DNA from: Bacteroidota bacterium
Lineage (GTDB): Bacteria; Bacteroidota; Bacteroidia; Flavobacteriales; Weeksellaceae
Direction: 5' to 3'
Assembly (NCBI GenBank): GCA_023460855.1
Contig: JAEWOS010000018.1
Location: 124,001-188,000 of the forward strand
DNA length: 64,000 nucleotides
Under the pieces are notes generated by a model that had not been told where the DNA came from, made no database searches, and saw only the letters and a list, made by a program, of their open reading frames with translations. Of the stretch, positions 50,881 to 59,245 are shown piece after piece. Every line of letters starts with the position of its first letter. The stretch's first letter is position 1. The position numbers were made by a program, and so were the translations under genes.

Positions 50881-51717
50881 ATGACCGATTGGAAAACTGC
50901 CCGTGAATTCGAGGATATTACCTATAAAAAATCAAATGGAGTAGCCAGAATTGCTTTCAACAGGCCGGAGCTGCGCAACGCTTTCAGACCGAAAACCACT
51001 TCCGAACTTTATGATGCTTTTTATGATGCTTACGAAGATTCTTCAATTGGTGTGGTAATTCTTACCGGCGAAGGTCCAAGTCCGAAAGACGGCGGTCATG
51101 CATTTTGCAGCGGGGGTGATCAGAAAGCTCGCGGACATCAGGGTTATGTTGGTGAGGACGGGCGTCACCGTTTAAATATTCTTGAAGTTCAAAGGCTGAT
51201 CCGTTTTATGCCGAAAGTGGTGATTGCGGCGGTGAACGGATGGGCTGTTGGCGGCGGTCATTCTCTTCATGTAGTTTGCGACCTCACACTTGCGAGTAAA
51301 GAGCACGCAATTTTTAAGCAGACCGATGCGGATGTTACGAGTTTCGACGGCGGTTATGGCTCTGCTTATCTAGCGAAAATGGTCGGGCAGAAAAAAGCAC
51401 GCGAAATATTCTTTTTGGGTAGAAATTACTCTGCGCAGGAAGCTTTTGAAATGGGAATGGTGAACAAAGTTGTTCCGCATGCAGAACTCGAAGAAACAGC
51501 TTATCAGTGGGCGCAGGAAATTCTTGCAAAATCGCCGACATCAATTCGTATGCTGAAATTCGCGATGAATTTAACCGACGACGGAATGGTTGGTCAGCAG
51601 GTTTTTGCAGGTGAAGCAACACGTCTTGCCTATATGACCGATGAAGCGAAGGAAGGAAGAAATGCATTCCTGGAGAAAAGAAAACCGGATTTCGGCGAAA
51701 ATCAGTGGATTTCTTAA
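50881..51717 (+). CDS. menB: 1,4-dihydroxy-2-naphthoyl-CoA synthase
   Basis: MenB closes the naphthoquinone ring in menaquinone synthesis. 278 residues of the crotonase fold. AFCSGGDQKARG and AAVNGWAVGGGHSLHVVCDLTLAS hold the oxyanion-hole and substrate-binding parts; QTDADVTSFDGGYGSAYLAKMVG is the MenB active-site region with Asp and Tyr. The frame starts at a TTG at 50860; the ATG at 50881 is chosen. It is preceded by a possible promoter and followed by two PH-domain genes and menA. Confidence 0.96.
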   Translation: MTDWKTAREFEDITYKKSNGVARIAFNRPELRNAFRPKTTSELYDAFYDAYEDSSIGVVILTGEGPSPKDGGHAFCSGGDQKARGHQGYVGEDGRHRLNILEVQRLIRFMPKVVIAAVNGWAVGGGHSLHVVCDLTLASKEHAIFKQTDADVTSFDGGYGSAYLAKMVGQKKAREIFFLGRNYSAQEAFEMGMVNKVVPHAELEETAYQWAQEILAKSPTSIRMLKFAMNLTDDGMVGQQVFAGEATRLAYMTDEAKEGRNAFLEKRKPDFGENQWIS

Positions 51718-51772
51718 ATTTAATCCAGAAATTATATCTTCAAATCTGAAATCTCATAATTTAATCTAATTG

Positions 51773-52381
51773 ATGTCCGGCTTCCACAATAATCCCGTCC
51801 TGGATCAGGAATTTCCGGAGTTTGAACAGCTGGAACTCAAATCGCTGTCGCCAAAATATGTGCGTGTGGTGATGTTCAATACCTTGATTTTTTCACTGAT
51901 TATTTTTGCGGGAACAATCGGCGGAAATCTCTTCACTTTTGATTCGTGGACTATGGTTAATTATGTGATGATTGCCGTAGTCTTATTGCTTATTGCGTTG
52001 TTCCTGGTGTATCAGTATTTTGCTTTTTTTCAAAGAAAATACGCTGTACGCGAAAAAGATATCGTGTATCAGTCCGGATTAATCAGGCGTGATGTCACCA
52101 TTATTCCGTTCAACAGGATTCAGCACAGTTCGCTCGAAGAAGGCTGGATTTCAAGAATTTTAGGTCTGAAATCTGTCAGTTTTTATACGGCCGGTTCCCA
52201 GGGATCGGATCTGCAGATCAACGGTTTGCCAAAAGAAACTGCGGAGAAATTAAATCAGTTCGTCATCAGCAAAATTGAGGAAGAAGAACAGCAAGAAGCT
52301 GCGCTGCAAACTTCTGCGGAAACTCATTTATCAGATTCTTCATCGGAAAATGATCCTCCAAACAATGGTGATGGAGAATAA
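51773..52381 (+). CDS. Bacterial PH-domain membrane protein (YdbS-like)
   Basis: A 202-residue protein with two membrane segments (near residues 35-55 and 60-85) and a bPH2 domain after them (YAVREKDIVYQSGLIRRDVTIIPFNRIQHSSLEEGW). The C-terminus is acidic and rich in Ser/Glu. It belongs to the YdbS family, which acts with YdbT. The ATG at 51773 is preferred to the TTG one codon upstream. It overlaps the next gene by 11 bases, showing they work together. Confidence 0.85.
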   Translation: MSGFHNNPVLDQEFPEFEQLELKSLSPKYVRVVMFNTLIFSLIIFAGTIGGNLFTFDSWTMVNYVMIAVVLLLIALFLVYQYFAFFQRKYAVREKDIVYQSGLIRRDVTIIPFNRIQHSSLEEGWISRILGLKSVSFYTAGSQGSDLQINGLPKETAEKLNQFVISKIEEEEQQEAALQTSAETHLSDSSSENDPPNNGDGE

Positions 52382-53882
52382 CGCATTTACGCAGCCACAG
52401 CGTCAGTCGGCAATTGGTATTGTGCTGCTTACCATCCTGAATTTCGGTAAAATGCTGAGGAATTTCTGGCCGATTCTTATTTATTATTTTTACAAGTACA
52501 ATTCACCTGAAAAAGCAATGGTGCCGTTGCTGCTGTTTTTGGGATCAGTGGTATTTTTTGCAATTATTTCCTATTTACAGTACCGTAATTTCACTTATTT
52601 CATCAATAAGAAAACCGACGAATTTGTAATTTCCAGTGGTGTCGTCACGAAGAAAGTAATCAGCATCGAACGCAACAAAATTCAGGAAATCAATATCAAT
52701 CAGCCATTTTTCCATAAACTGTTCAATATTTTTCAGCTGGAAGTTGATAGTCCGGGAAGTAATAAAAAGGAGGTGACCGTCAATGCGATTTCCTATCAGA
52801 ATGCCGTTCAGCTGAAACAGTATCTGCTCGGGAATAAATCTGTCAATTTACCGCAAAACAATGTTCCCGGAACCGAAGTACAGAGTGGATACAGAAAGAT
52901 CAAGATTTCAACAGGTTCAATGATCCGTTATGGTTTAACTGCGAATTATATCGGAAGTTTTCTCACCATTCTTGCTTTCGGGTTTTATATTTTTCAGCAG
53001 GCGATAGAATTTTTGAAAGGAGAAACATTTCAGGAATATGTGAGTGAGGCCGAAAACTGGGAGCAGGCCGTCCATGCACCGGAATTAACCATCTATTCTG
53101 TAGTTGGTATCATCGTGCTAATCATGCTGGTTTTTTTACTGGGAATTCTGGTAAATATTGTCAGGATTATGCTTAAATTCTTCGGAATGAATATTTCGAG
53201 AAGAGAGGAGAGCCTGTCTCTTGAATACGGTTTGCTGAATACGAAAAATTCCATAATCGGAAGGAAAAAAGTGCAGATGGTAACGGAGGTTCAGAATTTC
53301 CTGCAACGGAAAGTGAATGTACTGCTGCTGAAGTTTAACCAGATATCCGATAATGAGCATCACAAGGACAGTTTTAGCGCAATTCCGGGATGTAATGAAG
53401 CTGAGAAGAATGAACTGTTAAAATTTATCTGGAAAGAAATTCCACAGTTTCAGTTTTCAATGAAACCGAATATTGGCAAACTCGTTACGAGAAATCTGGT
53501 CCTGATTGCATTGCCGCTGCTTATCGCCGTTCTGGCAAAACCAATTTTAGGCGGATATTTCTGGCTGATTGTGCTTTACATGGTAATCGTAGAATTGCTG
53601 TTGATTTTCGCGTTTATCAATAACAGACTTTATTTCAATGAAGATTTTATCCGTGTGAAATCAGGTATCTGGGATGTGGAAAATAAAACAATCGAAATTC
53701 ATAAAATTCAGACGGTGAAACTTTCGCAGTACTTTTGGCAAAGGAAAAAAAATCTTGGATCGGTTACTTTTTTTACTGCTGGAGGAAAGTTAAGGTTTCG
53801 AAGTACACAGTTTTCCACTTTGAAAAAAATGGTAAATTATGCGGTATTTAAAGTTGAAAGTTCAGGCAAAAACTGGATGTGA
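52371..53882 (+). CDS. Bacterial PH-domain membrane protein (YdbT-like)
   Basis: A 503-residue protein with two or three repeated bPH2 units: after each pair of membrane helices come DEFVISSGVVTKKVISIERNKIQEI, then LSLEYGLLNTKNSIIGRKKVQMV, then DFIRVKSGIWDVENKTIEIHKIQTV. This is the YdbT pattern. The open frame starts upstream at 52275, but the ATG at 52371 gives MENNAFTQPQRQ and is chosen. It overlaps the YdbS-like gene by 11 bases and is 39 bases before menA. Function unknown. Confidence 0.87.
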   Translation: MENNAFTQPQRQSAIGIVLLTILNFGKMLRNFWPILIYYFYKYNSPEKAMVPLLLFLGSVVFFAIISYLQYRNFTYFINKKTDEFVISSGVVTKKVISIERNKIQEININQPFFHKLFNIFQLEVDSPGSNKKEVTVNAISYQNAVQLKQYLLGNKSVNLPQNNVPGTEVQSGYRKIKISTGSMIRYGLTANYIGSFLTILAFGFYIFQQAIEFLKGETFQEYVSEAENWEQAVHAPELTIYSVVGIIVLIMLVFLLGILVNIVRIMLKFFGMNISRREESLSLEYGLLNTKNSIIGRKKVQMVTEVQNFLQRKVNVLLLKFNQISDNEHHKDSFSAIPGCNEAEKNELLKFIWKEIPQFQFSMKPNIGKLVTRNLVLIALPLLIAVLAKPILGGYFWLIVLYMVIVELLLIFAFINNRLYFNEDFIRVKSGIWDVENKTIEIHKIQTVKLSQYFWQRKKNLGSVTFFTAGGKLRFRSTQFSTLKKMVNYAVFKVESSGKNWM

Positions 53883-53921
53883 AAATCAATAAAAGAAAAT
53901 GAGTTTAGCTCAAATAAAAAT

Positions 53922-54851
53922 ATGAAAGACTGGATACAGGCAGCACGATTGAGAACATTGCCACTTTCGATAAGTGGCATCATCATGGGATCGTTTATTG
54001 CGATGTGGCGACTGCACAATGAAGGAAAAGAGTGGGACTGGCGAATTTTCGCACTGGCACTTTTGGTAACGCTACTTTACCAGATTCTGTCGAATTATGC
54101 CAACGATTACGGCGACGGCGTAAAAGGAACGGATGAATTGCGGATCAATCAGGCAGAAGGACGCGCTGTTGCTTCCGGCAGGATTTCAGCCGGACAAATG
54201 AAAAATGCCGTGATTCTTTTTTCTGTGCTTTCTTTGGCTGCAACCTTTGCACTGCTTTACCTCGCATTTTTTCCTGATTTTGTAAAAGAATTCTGGATTT
54301 TTACCGCGCTTGGAGTTGCCTGCATTCTTGCGGCAATCGGATATACAGTCGGGAAAAAACCTTACGGATATCTGGGACTAGGAGATTTAATGGTTTTTAT
54401 TTTTTTCGGTTTGGTTTCGGTCTGTGGAAGTTACTTCCTGTTCACCAAAGAATTTCACTGGGATATATTGCTTCCGGCTTCTGCGGTCGGATTGATGAGT
54501 GCCGCCGTTTTAAATCTGAATAATATGAGAGACCTGGAAAGTGACAGATTGTCCGGCAAGAAAACGCTTGCACTTCGTCTCGGGTTCACTTATGCCATGG
54601 TTTACCAGATTGTTCTGTTGCAGCTACCGCTGATTCTGATTCTTATATTTCTTGGGTTGCAGGGGTTTTTCCAGCAGGGAAATTATTATCCGTTTATCGT
54701 AATGATTCTGCTTTTTCCGCTGGTTTCCATGCGCAGAAAATTATTGCAGATTAAAGAGCCTGCACTTCTGGATCCGTTTCTGAAACAGGTCGGTCTGCTT
54801 ACTTTGATGATGGCAATTATGCTTGCACTGGGACTAAATTATTTTGATTAA
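53922..54851 (+). CDS. menA: 1,4-dihydroxy-2-naphthoate polyprenyltransferase
   Basis: MenA attaches the prenyl side chain to DHNA in the membrane. 309 residues with about nine membrane helices. AARLRTLPLSISGIIMGS opens the domain; NYANDYGDGVKGTDE is the first Asp-rich motif and NLNNMRDLESDRLSGKKTLA the second. An eight-codon ORF (53899-53925) ends in a TGA overlapping the menA ATG, which may couple translation. It ends directly next to an acetyltransferase gene. Confidence 0.95.
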   Translation: MKDWIQAARLRTLPLSISGIIMGSFIAMWRLHNEGKEWDWRIFALALLVTLLYQILSNYANDYGDGVKGTDELRINQAEGRAVASGRISAGQMKNAVILFSVLSLAATFALLYLAFFPDFVKEFWIFTALGVACILAAIGYTVGKKPYGYLGLGDLMVFIFFGLVSVCGSYFLFTKEFHWDILLPASAVGLMSAAVLNLNNMRDLESDRLSGKKTLALRLGFTYAMVYQIVLLQLPLILILIFLGLQGFFQQGNYYPFIVMILLFPLVSMRRKLLQIKEPALLDPFLKQVGLLTLMMAIMLALGLNYFD

Positions 54852-55304
54852 ATGACGGTTGAAAGATCCTGCCCTGAACACAGCAAGAAACTTTCAAATA
54901 TTGCGAAAGCTTCAAAAAACTACTGGAAGTATCCGGAAGAATTTATGAGAATTTGGGACGATGATCTTACGGTTTCTGCAGAGTTTATCTCAGAGAATAA
55001 CGTCTTTCATCTTGAGAATAACGACGGTGAGATAATAGGGTTTTATTCGTTTTTTAAGGAAGGCGAAAATGTGAGGCTGGAACATTTATTTATTCTTCCT
55101 AAATTTATAGGGCAGAAATTCGGGGATTTGCTGATGAAAGACTTCCTGAAAAAAATGGAATCTTTTGATGCGAAAAAGCTCATCCTGGATGCTGATCCTA
55201 ATGCGGCCGGCTTCTATGAAAAGTTCGGTTTCCGCACTGCAGAACTCAAAAAAAGTGTAATTAAAAACCGGGAATTGCCGGTGATGGTTAAGAAAATAAA
55301 TTGA
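54852..55304 (+). CDS. GNAT N-acetyltransferase
   Basis: A 150-residue GCN5-related acetyltransferase. VRLEHLFILPKFIGQKFGDLLMKDFL has the acetyl-CoA loop in altered form (QKFGDLL), and LILDADPNAAGFYEKFGFR is the typical second half. It starts directly after the menA stop, so it is co-transcribed. Substrate unknown. Confidence 0.86.
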   Translation: MTVERSCPEHSKKLSNIAKASKNYWKYPEEFMRIWDDDLTVSAEFISENNVFHLENNDGEIIGFYSFFKEGENVRLEHLFILPKFIGQKFGDLLMKDFLKKMESFDAKKLILDADPNAAGFYEKFGFRTAELKKSVIKNRELPVMVKKIN

Positions 55305-55305
55305 T

Positions 55306-55989
55306 ATGAAAATAAAATTTTTGGGACAGAACTGCTTTTTGTTCGTTTATAAAGGAAAGAATATACTTACAGATCCGTTTTACAATTTTCAGAAAGAGAA
55401 ATCGGGGTTTGATATTGAAAGTCAGCATATAGATTATGTGTTGATTACGCACGCGCACGAAGATCACACGGCCGATGTTCGCCAGGTTCTCGTGAATAAT
55501 CCCGACGCTAAAATTATCGGTCAGCCGGAAATATGCGGTTATTTTGAACACGAAAACATCATCGATATCAATTTCGGCGGCTCCACGAAAATTGAAGATC
55601 TGAAAATAACGATGGTGCCTGCTTCGCACACATCCAGTTTCCCGGACGGAACGTACGGCGGCGAACCTGCCGGTTATATGTTTGAATTCGACGGGAAGAT
55701 TTTATACTTTGCCGGTGATACGGGAATTATGGCGGATATGCAGTTGTTTCCACAGATTTTCGGGGAAATTACAGTCGCTGTTTTGCCTGTTGGCGGGCAT
55801 TATACGATGTGTGCCGGAAAAGCAGCTTTTGCAGCATCCCAGCTTTTGAAAACCAAGAAAGTGATCGGCTGTCATTTCGATACTTTTCCACCGATCAAGA
55901 TCGATCATGAGGAAGCGAAAGTGAAATTCGACGAAAAAGGTGTGGAACTTATTCTTCCTGAACTCGGAGAATATCTTGAAGTATATTAA
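55306..55989 (+). CDS. Metallo-beta-lactamase-fold metal-dependent hydrolase (UPF0173-like)
   Basis: A 227-residue MBL-fold enzyme. THAHEDHTAD is the HxHxDH metal motif, then VPASHTSSFPDG, YFAGDTGI with metal Asp, and VIGCHFDTFPPI with the last His. It resembles the UlaG/UPF0173 group. It starts 1 base after the acetyltransferase stop. Substrate unknown. Confidence 0.92.
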   Translation: MKIKFLGQNCFLFVYKGKNILTDPFYNFQKEKSGFDIESQHIDYVLITHAHEDHTADVRQVLVNNPDAKIIGQPEICGYFEHENIIDINFGGSTKIEDLKITMVPASHTSSFPDGTYGGEPAGYMFEFDGKILYFAGDTGIMADMQLFPQIFGEITVAVLPVGGHYTMCAGKAAFAASQLLKTKKVIGCHFDTFPPIKIDHEEAKVKFDEKGVELILPELGEYLEVY

Positions 55990-56006
55990 TTAACAAAACA
56001 CAGCAA

Positions 56007-56807
56007 TTGCAAGGAAAAGGCTCGTTAACGTCCAAAGAAATCTGGAAAGAATATCCGCTGAATTTTGATTTCATCGCTGATTACAGGGTGGAAGTTTCAA
56101 ATCATGGGCGGGTTCGCACTTTTAATAAAGCAGCGCCTGAAGGCAGACTGCTTAAAGGAAGTGTGCAACAGGGATATCCTATCGTCCGCCTGAAATTTAT
56201 GCGTCCGCGAACAGCAACCGTTGAAGCTACGATTTCGGAATTTAATCAGGAATTAAGACTGATTTCAGAACAGATAAAAACCACCCGCAAAAGCGATTTC
56301 GGGGCCGATAAAATTTTCGCGCTTGTGGAAAAACTGAAAGCCGAAAAACTCCTGATAATTGCAAAACGCAGCAAATACATCAAGAAAACGGATAAAAAAA
56401 GGGCAGTACATCAGCACTTCCTGATTCACCGGGCTGTTGCAGAATTATTTCTCGATAAACCGGAAGGAGCAGATTTCGTTATTCACAAAGATTTTCAGAA
56501 AGAGAACAACCACGTTTCCAATCTCGAATGGATGTCGAAAGAAGAAGCATTCAGCCGCTTTTCGGAATTGCCGCAGTATAAGGATAAAAGCGTCAAACAG
56601 CGGAAGAAAATGCGCAAAAGAGGTTCCTCCAAATTACAAATAAAAGATGTGTTGTACATCAAGGAAAAACTCGCACAAGGAAAAACGCTGCGTTCTTTGG
56701 CATTGAGGTTTCAGGTTTCAGACATGCAGATTCACCGTATAAAAACGGGAGAGAACTGGTCTGAAGTAAAAACTGTGAGAGAATTAAGGTCCGGAGACAG
56801 AAAATAA
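56007..56807 (+). CDS. NUMOD4/HNH-type putative DNA-binding protein with C-terminal helix-turn-helix
   Basis: A 266-residue protein. The N-terminal NUMOD4 region is EIWKEYPLNFDFIADYRVEVSNHGRVRTF. An insert of about 60 residues (TATVEATISEFNQELRLISEQIK...) follows, likely a coiled coil. A degenerate HNH_3 part has FLIHRAVAELFLDKP...FVIHKDFQKENNHVSNLEW. The C-terminus (LQIKDVLYIKEKLAQGKTLRSLALRFQVSDMQIHRIKTG) is a helix-turn-helix like those of homing-type endonucleases. No ATG is near; TTG at 56007 is the most plausible start. It is convergent with the SRP RNA gene. Whether it still cuts DNA is unclear. Confidence 0.78.
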   Translation: MQGKGSLTSKEIWKEYPLNFDFIADYRVEVSNHGRVRTFNKAAPEGRLLKGSVQQGYPIVRLKFMRPRTATVEATISEFNQELRLISEQIKTTRKSDFGADKIFALVEKLKAEKLLIIAKRSKYIKKTDKKRAVHQHFLIHRAVAELFLDKPEGADFVIHKDFQKENNHVSNLEWMSKEEAFSRFSELPQYKDKSVKQRKKMRKRGSSKLQIKDVLYIKEKLAQGKTLRSLALRFQVSDMQIHRIKTGENWSEVKTVRELRSGDRK

Positions 56808-56812
56808 AAAAT

Positions 56813-56905
56813 GGCAAGCTACCTAAATCACACCGCTACAACCGATTACCTTTGCTGCGTTCCCACCCTGGAGGATTCTCAGGAGCTGGTTGTTTAGGAC
56901 TTGCC
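56813..56905 (-). ncRNA. ffs: Signal recognition particle RNA (small, 4.5S type)
   Basis: On the minus strand the RNA begins GGCAAGTCCTAAACAACC and ends GGTAGCTTGCC, with outer stem GGCAAG/CTTGCC, CCTAAA/TTTAGG and CAACC/GGTTG. The conserved SRP54-binding hairpin is present: CTCCAGGGTGGGAACGCAGC, with asymmetric loop residues in AGCAAAGG. It is 93 bases long, followed on the minus strand by ATTTTTTATTTT as terminator. It partners Ffh in targeting membrane proteins. Confidence 0.95.
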
Positions 56906-56909
56906 GGTG

Positions 56910-56917
56910 CAAAGATA
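56910..56917 (-). promoter_or_regulatory. Putative -7 element of the SRP RNA gene
   Basis: On the minus strand TATCTTTG ends about 5 bases before the RNA 5' end, the expected distance. The -33 element is not obvious. Confidence 0.6.
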
Positions 56918-56969
56918 CGGAAAAATTTCAAAAATATTTAACCCAGAATTTCCATAATTACCCAAAAAG

Positions 56970-57551
56970 ATGTTCAGAAACGTTTATGTTGTTGGCTTAT
57001 TGATCTTTATTGTGATCATGACTGCATTTTTTATTACCAATATTTTTTTTCGCGGTGTCGGATACTACCGCACTTCCATGGTCCTGAATGCGTTTTTTCT
57101 GCCGCTGGTTTTTGCAATTGGCGCCTATCTTTCAGTTACAGCTTACAGCCGCTGGAAAAAAAGAATCAGTTTTAAGGAAGCTTACGGACGCGCGTTTATT
57201 CCAATGTTTGTTGGTGGTCTGCTTGCACTTGGATCAATCTTCGTTTACATCAATTTTGTAGATACGAAGACAAAGGATTTGTTGAATTATCAGTATATCG
57301 ACAGTTTTAAGATTTCTCTGGAGGAAGAATATGCAAAGGCAAAAAATGTCTTCAAACCGGACAGTGAGGAAATGGCAGAAGTAAACCGGAAGTATGAAGA
57401 AGGAAAAGTTCGTATCGCGGAGAAGGAAAAGAAAAATGAGGATATGTTCTCCTGGAAATATTTCGGGTATGTTTTCGCAGGATTCTGCGCATATTTTCTG
57501 TTGCTGTCATTGTTTTTCGGCAGTTTCTTCAGGTCTAGAAGTCTGGAATAG
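56970..57551 (+). CDS. DUF4199 membrane protein
   Basis: A 193-residue membrane protein of the DUF4199 family. Four hydrophobic segments lie near residues 6-26, 37-58, 77-97 and 163-185; between the last two is an acidic/basic cytoplasmic or periplasmic stretch (FKISLEEEYAKAKNVFKPDSEEMAEV). Function unknown. In Bacteroidota such genes often stand before a dolichol-phosphate-mannose-synthase-like glycosyltransferase, as here, though a toxin-antitoxin pair intervenes. Confidence 0.83.
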   Translation: MFRNVYVVGLLIFIVIMTAFFITNIFFRGVGYYRTSMVLNAFFLPLVFAIGAYLSVTAYSRWKKRISFKEAYGRAFIPMFVGGLLALGSIFVYINFVDTKTKDLLNYQYIDSFKISLEEEYAKAKNVFKPDSEEMAEVNRKYEEGKVRIAEKEKKNEDMFSWKYFGYVFAGFCAYFLLLSLFFGSFFRSRSLE

Positions 57552-57573
57552 AAAATGGCATTATTTTTATACG

Positions 57574-57593
57574 TATATTTGTGTAAATTACAC
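57574..57593 (+). promoter_or_regulatory. Promoter/operator of the toxin-antitoxin pair
   Basis: TATATTTG (57574-57581) is an exact -7 element. It overlaps by one base the palindrome GTGTAA-A-TTACAC (57581-57593). ACGTAT occurs on both sides (57571-57576 and 57592-57597). This fits an autorepressed antitoxin operator. Confidence 0.65.
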
Positions 57594-57598
57594 GTATC

Positions 57599-57853
57599 AT
57601 GACAACAAAGCTGACTTTAACTATCGATAAAGACGTGATCGAAAAGGCAAAACGTTACGCAAAAGGAACGCAGCGCAGCCTTTCCGAAATGGTACAGAAA
57701 TATCTGGAAAGCCTGGGAGAGCCTGAAAGTAATGAAGGTTATTCACCGAAAATGAAGCAGATACTGCAATTGATTCCGGATAATATACCCCAGATTTCGG
57801 ACGAAGAACTTGACGATGCACGCCGGGAATATCTGGAGAAAAAGCATGCATAA
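57599..57853 (+). CDS. DUF6364-type antitoxin (ribbon-helix-helix)
   Basis: An 84-residue protein. The N-terminal half KLTLTIDKDVIEKAKRYAKGTQRSLSEMVQKYL is a ribbon-helix-helix DNA-binding domain, and the acidic C-terminus (DEELDDARREYLEKKHA) would bind the toxin. It corresponds to DUF6364-type VapB-like antitoxins and probably represses its own promoter. Its stop overlaps the start of the PIN gene. Confidence 0.86.
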   Translation: MTTKLTLTIDKDVIEKAKRYAKGTQRSLSEMVQKYLESLGEPESNEGYSPKMKQILQLIPDNIPQISDEELDDARREYLEKKHA

Positions 57854-58274
57854 AATGAAATTTTATCTGGATACCAACATTTTTCTGGATCTTTTATTGA
57901 GAAGAAATCCGCATTTGGAAACTGCTGCTGACATTTTTGACAGGGGTGTACGTAAAGATTTAAAGTTGTACACATCATCGCACTGTATTGCTACCGTTCA
58001 TTATGTCTGTAAAAAGTTTTTTAAGGCTCAGCTTCGTGAGGTGATTGGTGAACTGCTGAATTTTATAACAGTAATTGCTGTTGATGAGGAAATTCTTAGG
58101 AAATCATTGAATTCCCAACACAAAGATTTTGAAGATGCAATCCAGATTTTGTGCGCACATCAGATAAAAAACCTGGACGCAATTATAACGCGAAATATCA
58201 AAGATTTTTCAACTTCGGAAATCGAAGTGTTCACGCCGGATCAGGCACTTACTTACATTCAAAAAAAGAAATAA
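57846..58274 (+). CDS. PIN-domain toxin (VapC-like)
   Basis: A 142-residue PIN-domain ribonuclease-like protein. MKFYLDTNIFLDLLL gives the first acidic residue; QHKDFEDAIQILCAH and LDAIITRNIKDF carry the further acidic residues of the catalytic pocket. VapC-type toxins cut tRNA or rRNA. The start at 57846 overlaps the antitoxin stop by 8 bases; ATG at 57855 is also possible. It is probably in one operon with the antitoxin. Confidence 0.87.
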   Translation: MHKMKFYLDTNIFLDLLLRRNPHLETAADIFDRGVRKDLKLYTSSHCIATVHYVCKKFFKAQLREVIGELLNFITVIAVDEEILRKSLNSQHKDFEDAIQILCAHQIKNLDAIITRNIKDFSTSEIEVFTPDQALTYIQKKK

Positions 58275-58284
58275 CAACATCACA

Positions 58285-59244
58285 TTGAACTCACTCAATT
58301 TATCCATAGTGATCCCGTTGCTCAACGAAGAAGCTTCGCTGGAAGAATTATTTACCAGAATAGACAGCGTCTGCAGAAGCAACGACTTATCCTACGAAAT
58401 CTGGTTTGTAGACGACGGCAGTACCGATCTTTCATGGAGCATCATCGAAAACATGAAAATACAGAATCCGCAGATTCACGGAATTAAATTTTCCAGAAAT
58501 TACGGTAAATCACAGGCTTTACATGCTGCTTTCGAGCGTGCGAACGGCGAGGTGATCATTACGATGGATGCCGATCTGCAGGATTTTCCGGAGGAAATTC
58601 CGGAGCTTTATTCCATGGTGAAAAACGACGGTTATGATATCGTTTCGGGGTGGAAGAAAAAACGCTACGACAATGTGATGACCAAAAATCTTCCTTCCAA
58701 ACTGTTCAACTCTGCAGCGAGGAAAGTCTCAGGTGTTTCTCTCCACGATTTTAACTGTGGTTTGAAAGCTTACAAAAAACAGGTCGTAAAATCCATCGAC
58801 GTTTATGGCGACATGCACCGCTATATTCCGGTTCTCGCTGCAAACGCAGGCTTCAGAAATATAACAGAAAAACCTGTTCAGCATCAGGCAAGACCATACG
58901 GAACTTCAAAATTTGGGACAGAGCGTTTTATCCGCGGTTTTCTCGATCTGGTAACGCTTTGGTTCGTGAGCAGATTTGGCGGCAGGCCGATGCATTTTTT
59001 CGGTGCTGTGGGAACGCTGATGTTCATCATCGGTTTTCTTTCTGCGTTATGGCTTGGTATTTCCAAACTGATTGACGTGGCGAAAGGCATTTACGGAAAT
59101 ATGATTGCAGAAAATCCGTGGTTTTTTATTGCCTTAACGATGATGATACTTGGAACGTTACTGTTCATTGGCGGATTTTTGGGCGAACTGATCATCAGAA
59201 GCAATCGCGAGCATAAAAACTACCATATTGAGGAAGTAATTTAA
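58285..59244 (+). CDS. Family 2 glycosyltransferase (polyisoprenol-phosphate-sugar synthase-like)
   Basis: A 319-residue GT2 protein. SIVIPLLNEEASLEELF, FVDDGSTDLSW and TMDADLQDFPEEIP are the nucleotide-sugar binding and DxD-like parts; QHQARPYGTSKFGTERFIRG is typical of the DPM1/GtrB/ArnC-like group. Two membrane segments at the C-terminus (about 232-255 and 272-297) anchor it. It most likely transfers a sugar to undecaprenyl phosphate. The start is TTG at 58285, 10 bases after the PIN gene; no ATG is available near it. Confidence 0.92.
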   Translation: MNSLNLSIVIPLLNEEASLEELFTRIDSVCRSNDLSYEIWFVDDGSTDLSWSIIENMKIQNPQIHGIKFSRNYGKSQALHAAFERANGEVIITMDADLQDFPEEIPELYSMVKNDGYDIVSGWKKKRYDNVMTKNLPSKLFNSAARKVSGVSLHDFNCGLKAYKKQVVKSIDVYGDMHRYIPVLAANAGFRNITEKPVQHQARPYGTSKFGTERFIRGFLDLVTLWFVSRFGGRPMHFFGAVGTLMFIIGFLSALWLGISKLIDVAKGIYGNMIAENPWFFIALTMMILGTLLFIGGFLGELIIRSNREHKNYHIEEVI

Positions 59245-59245
59245 T

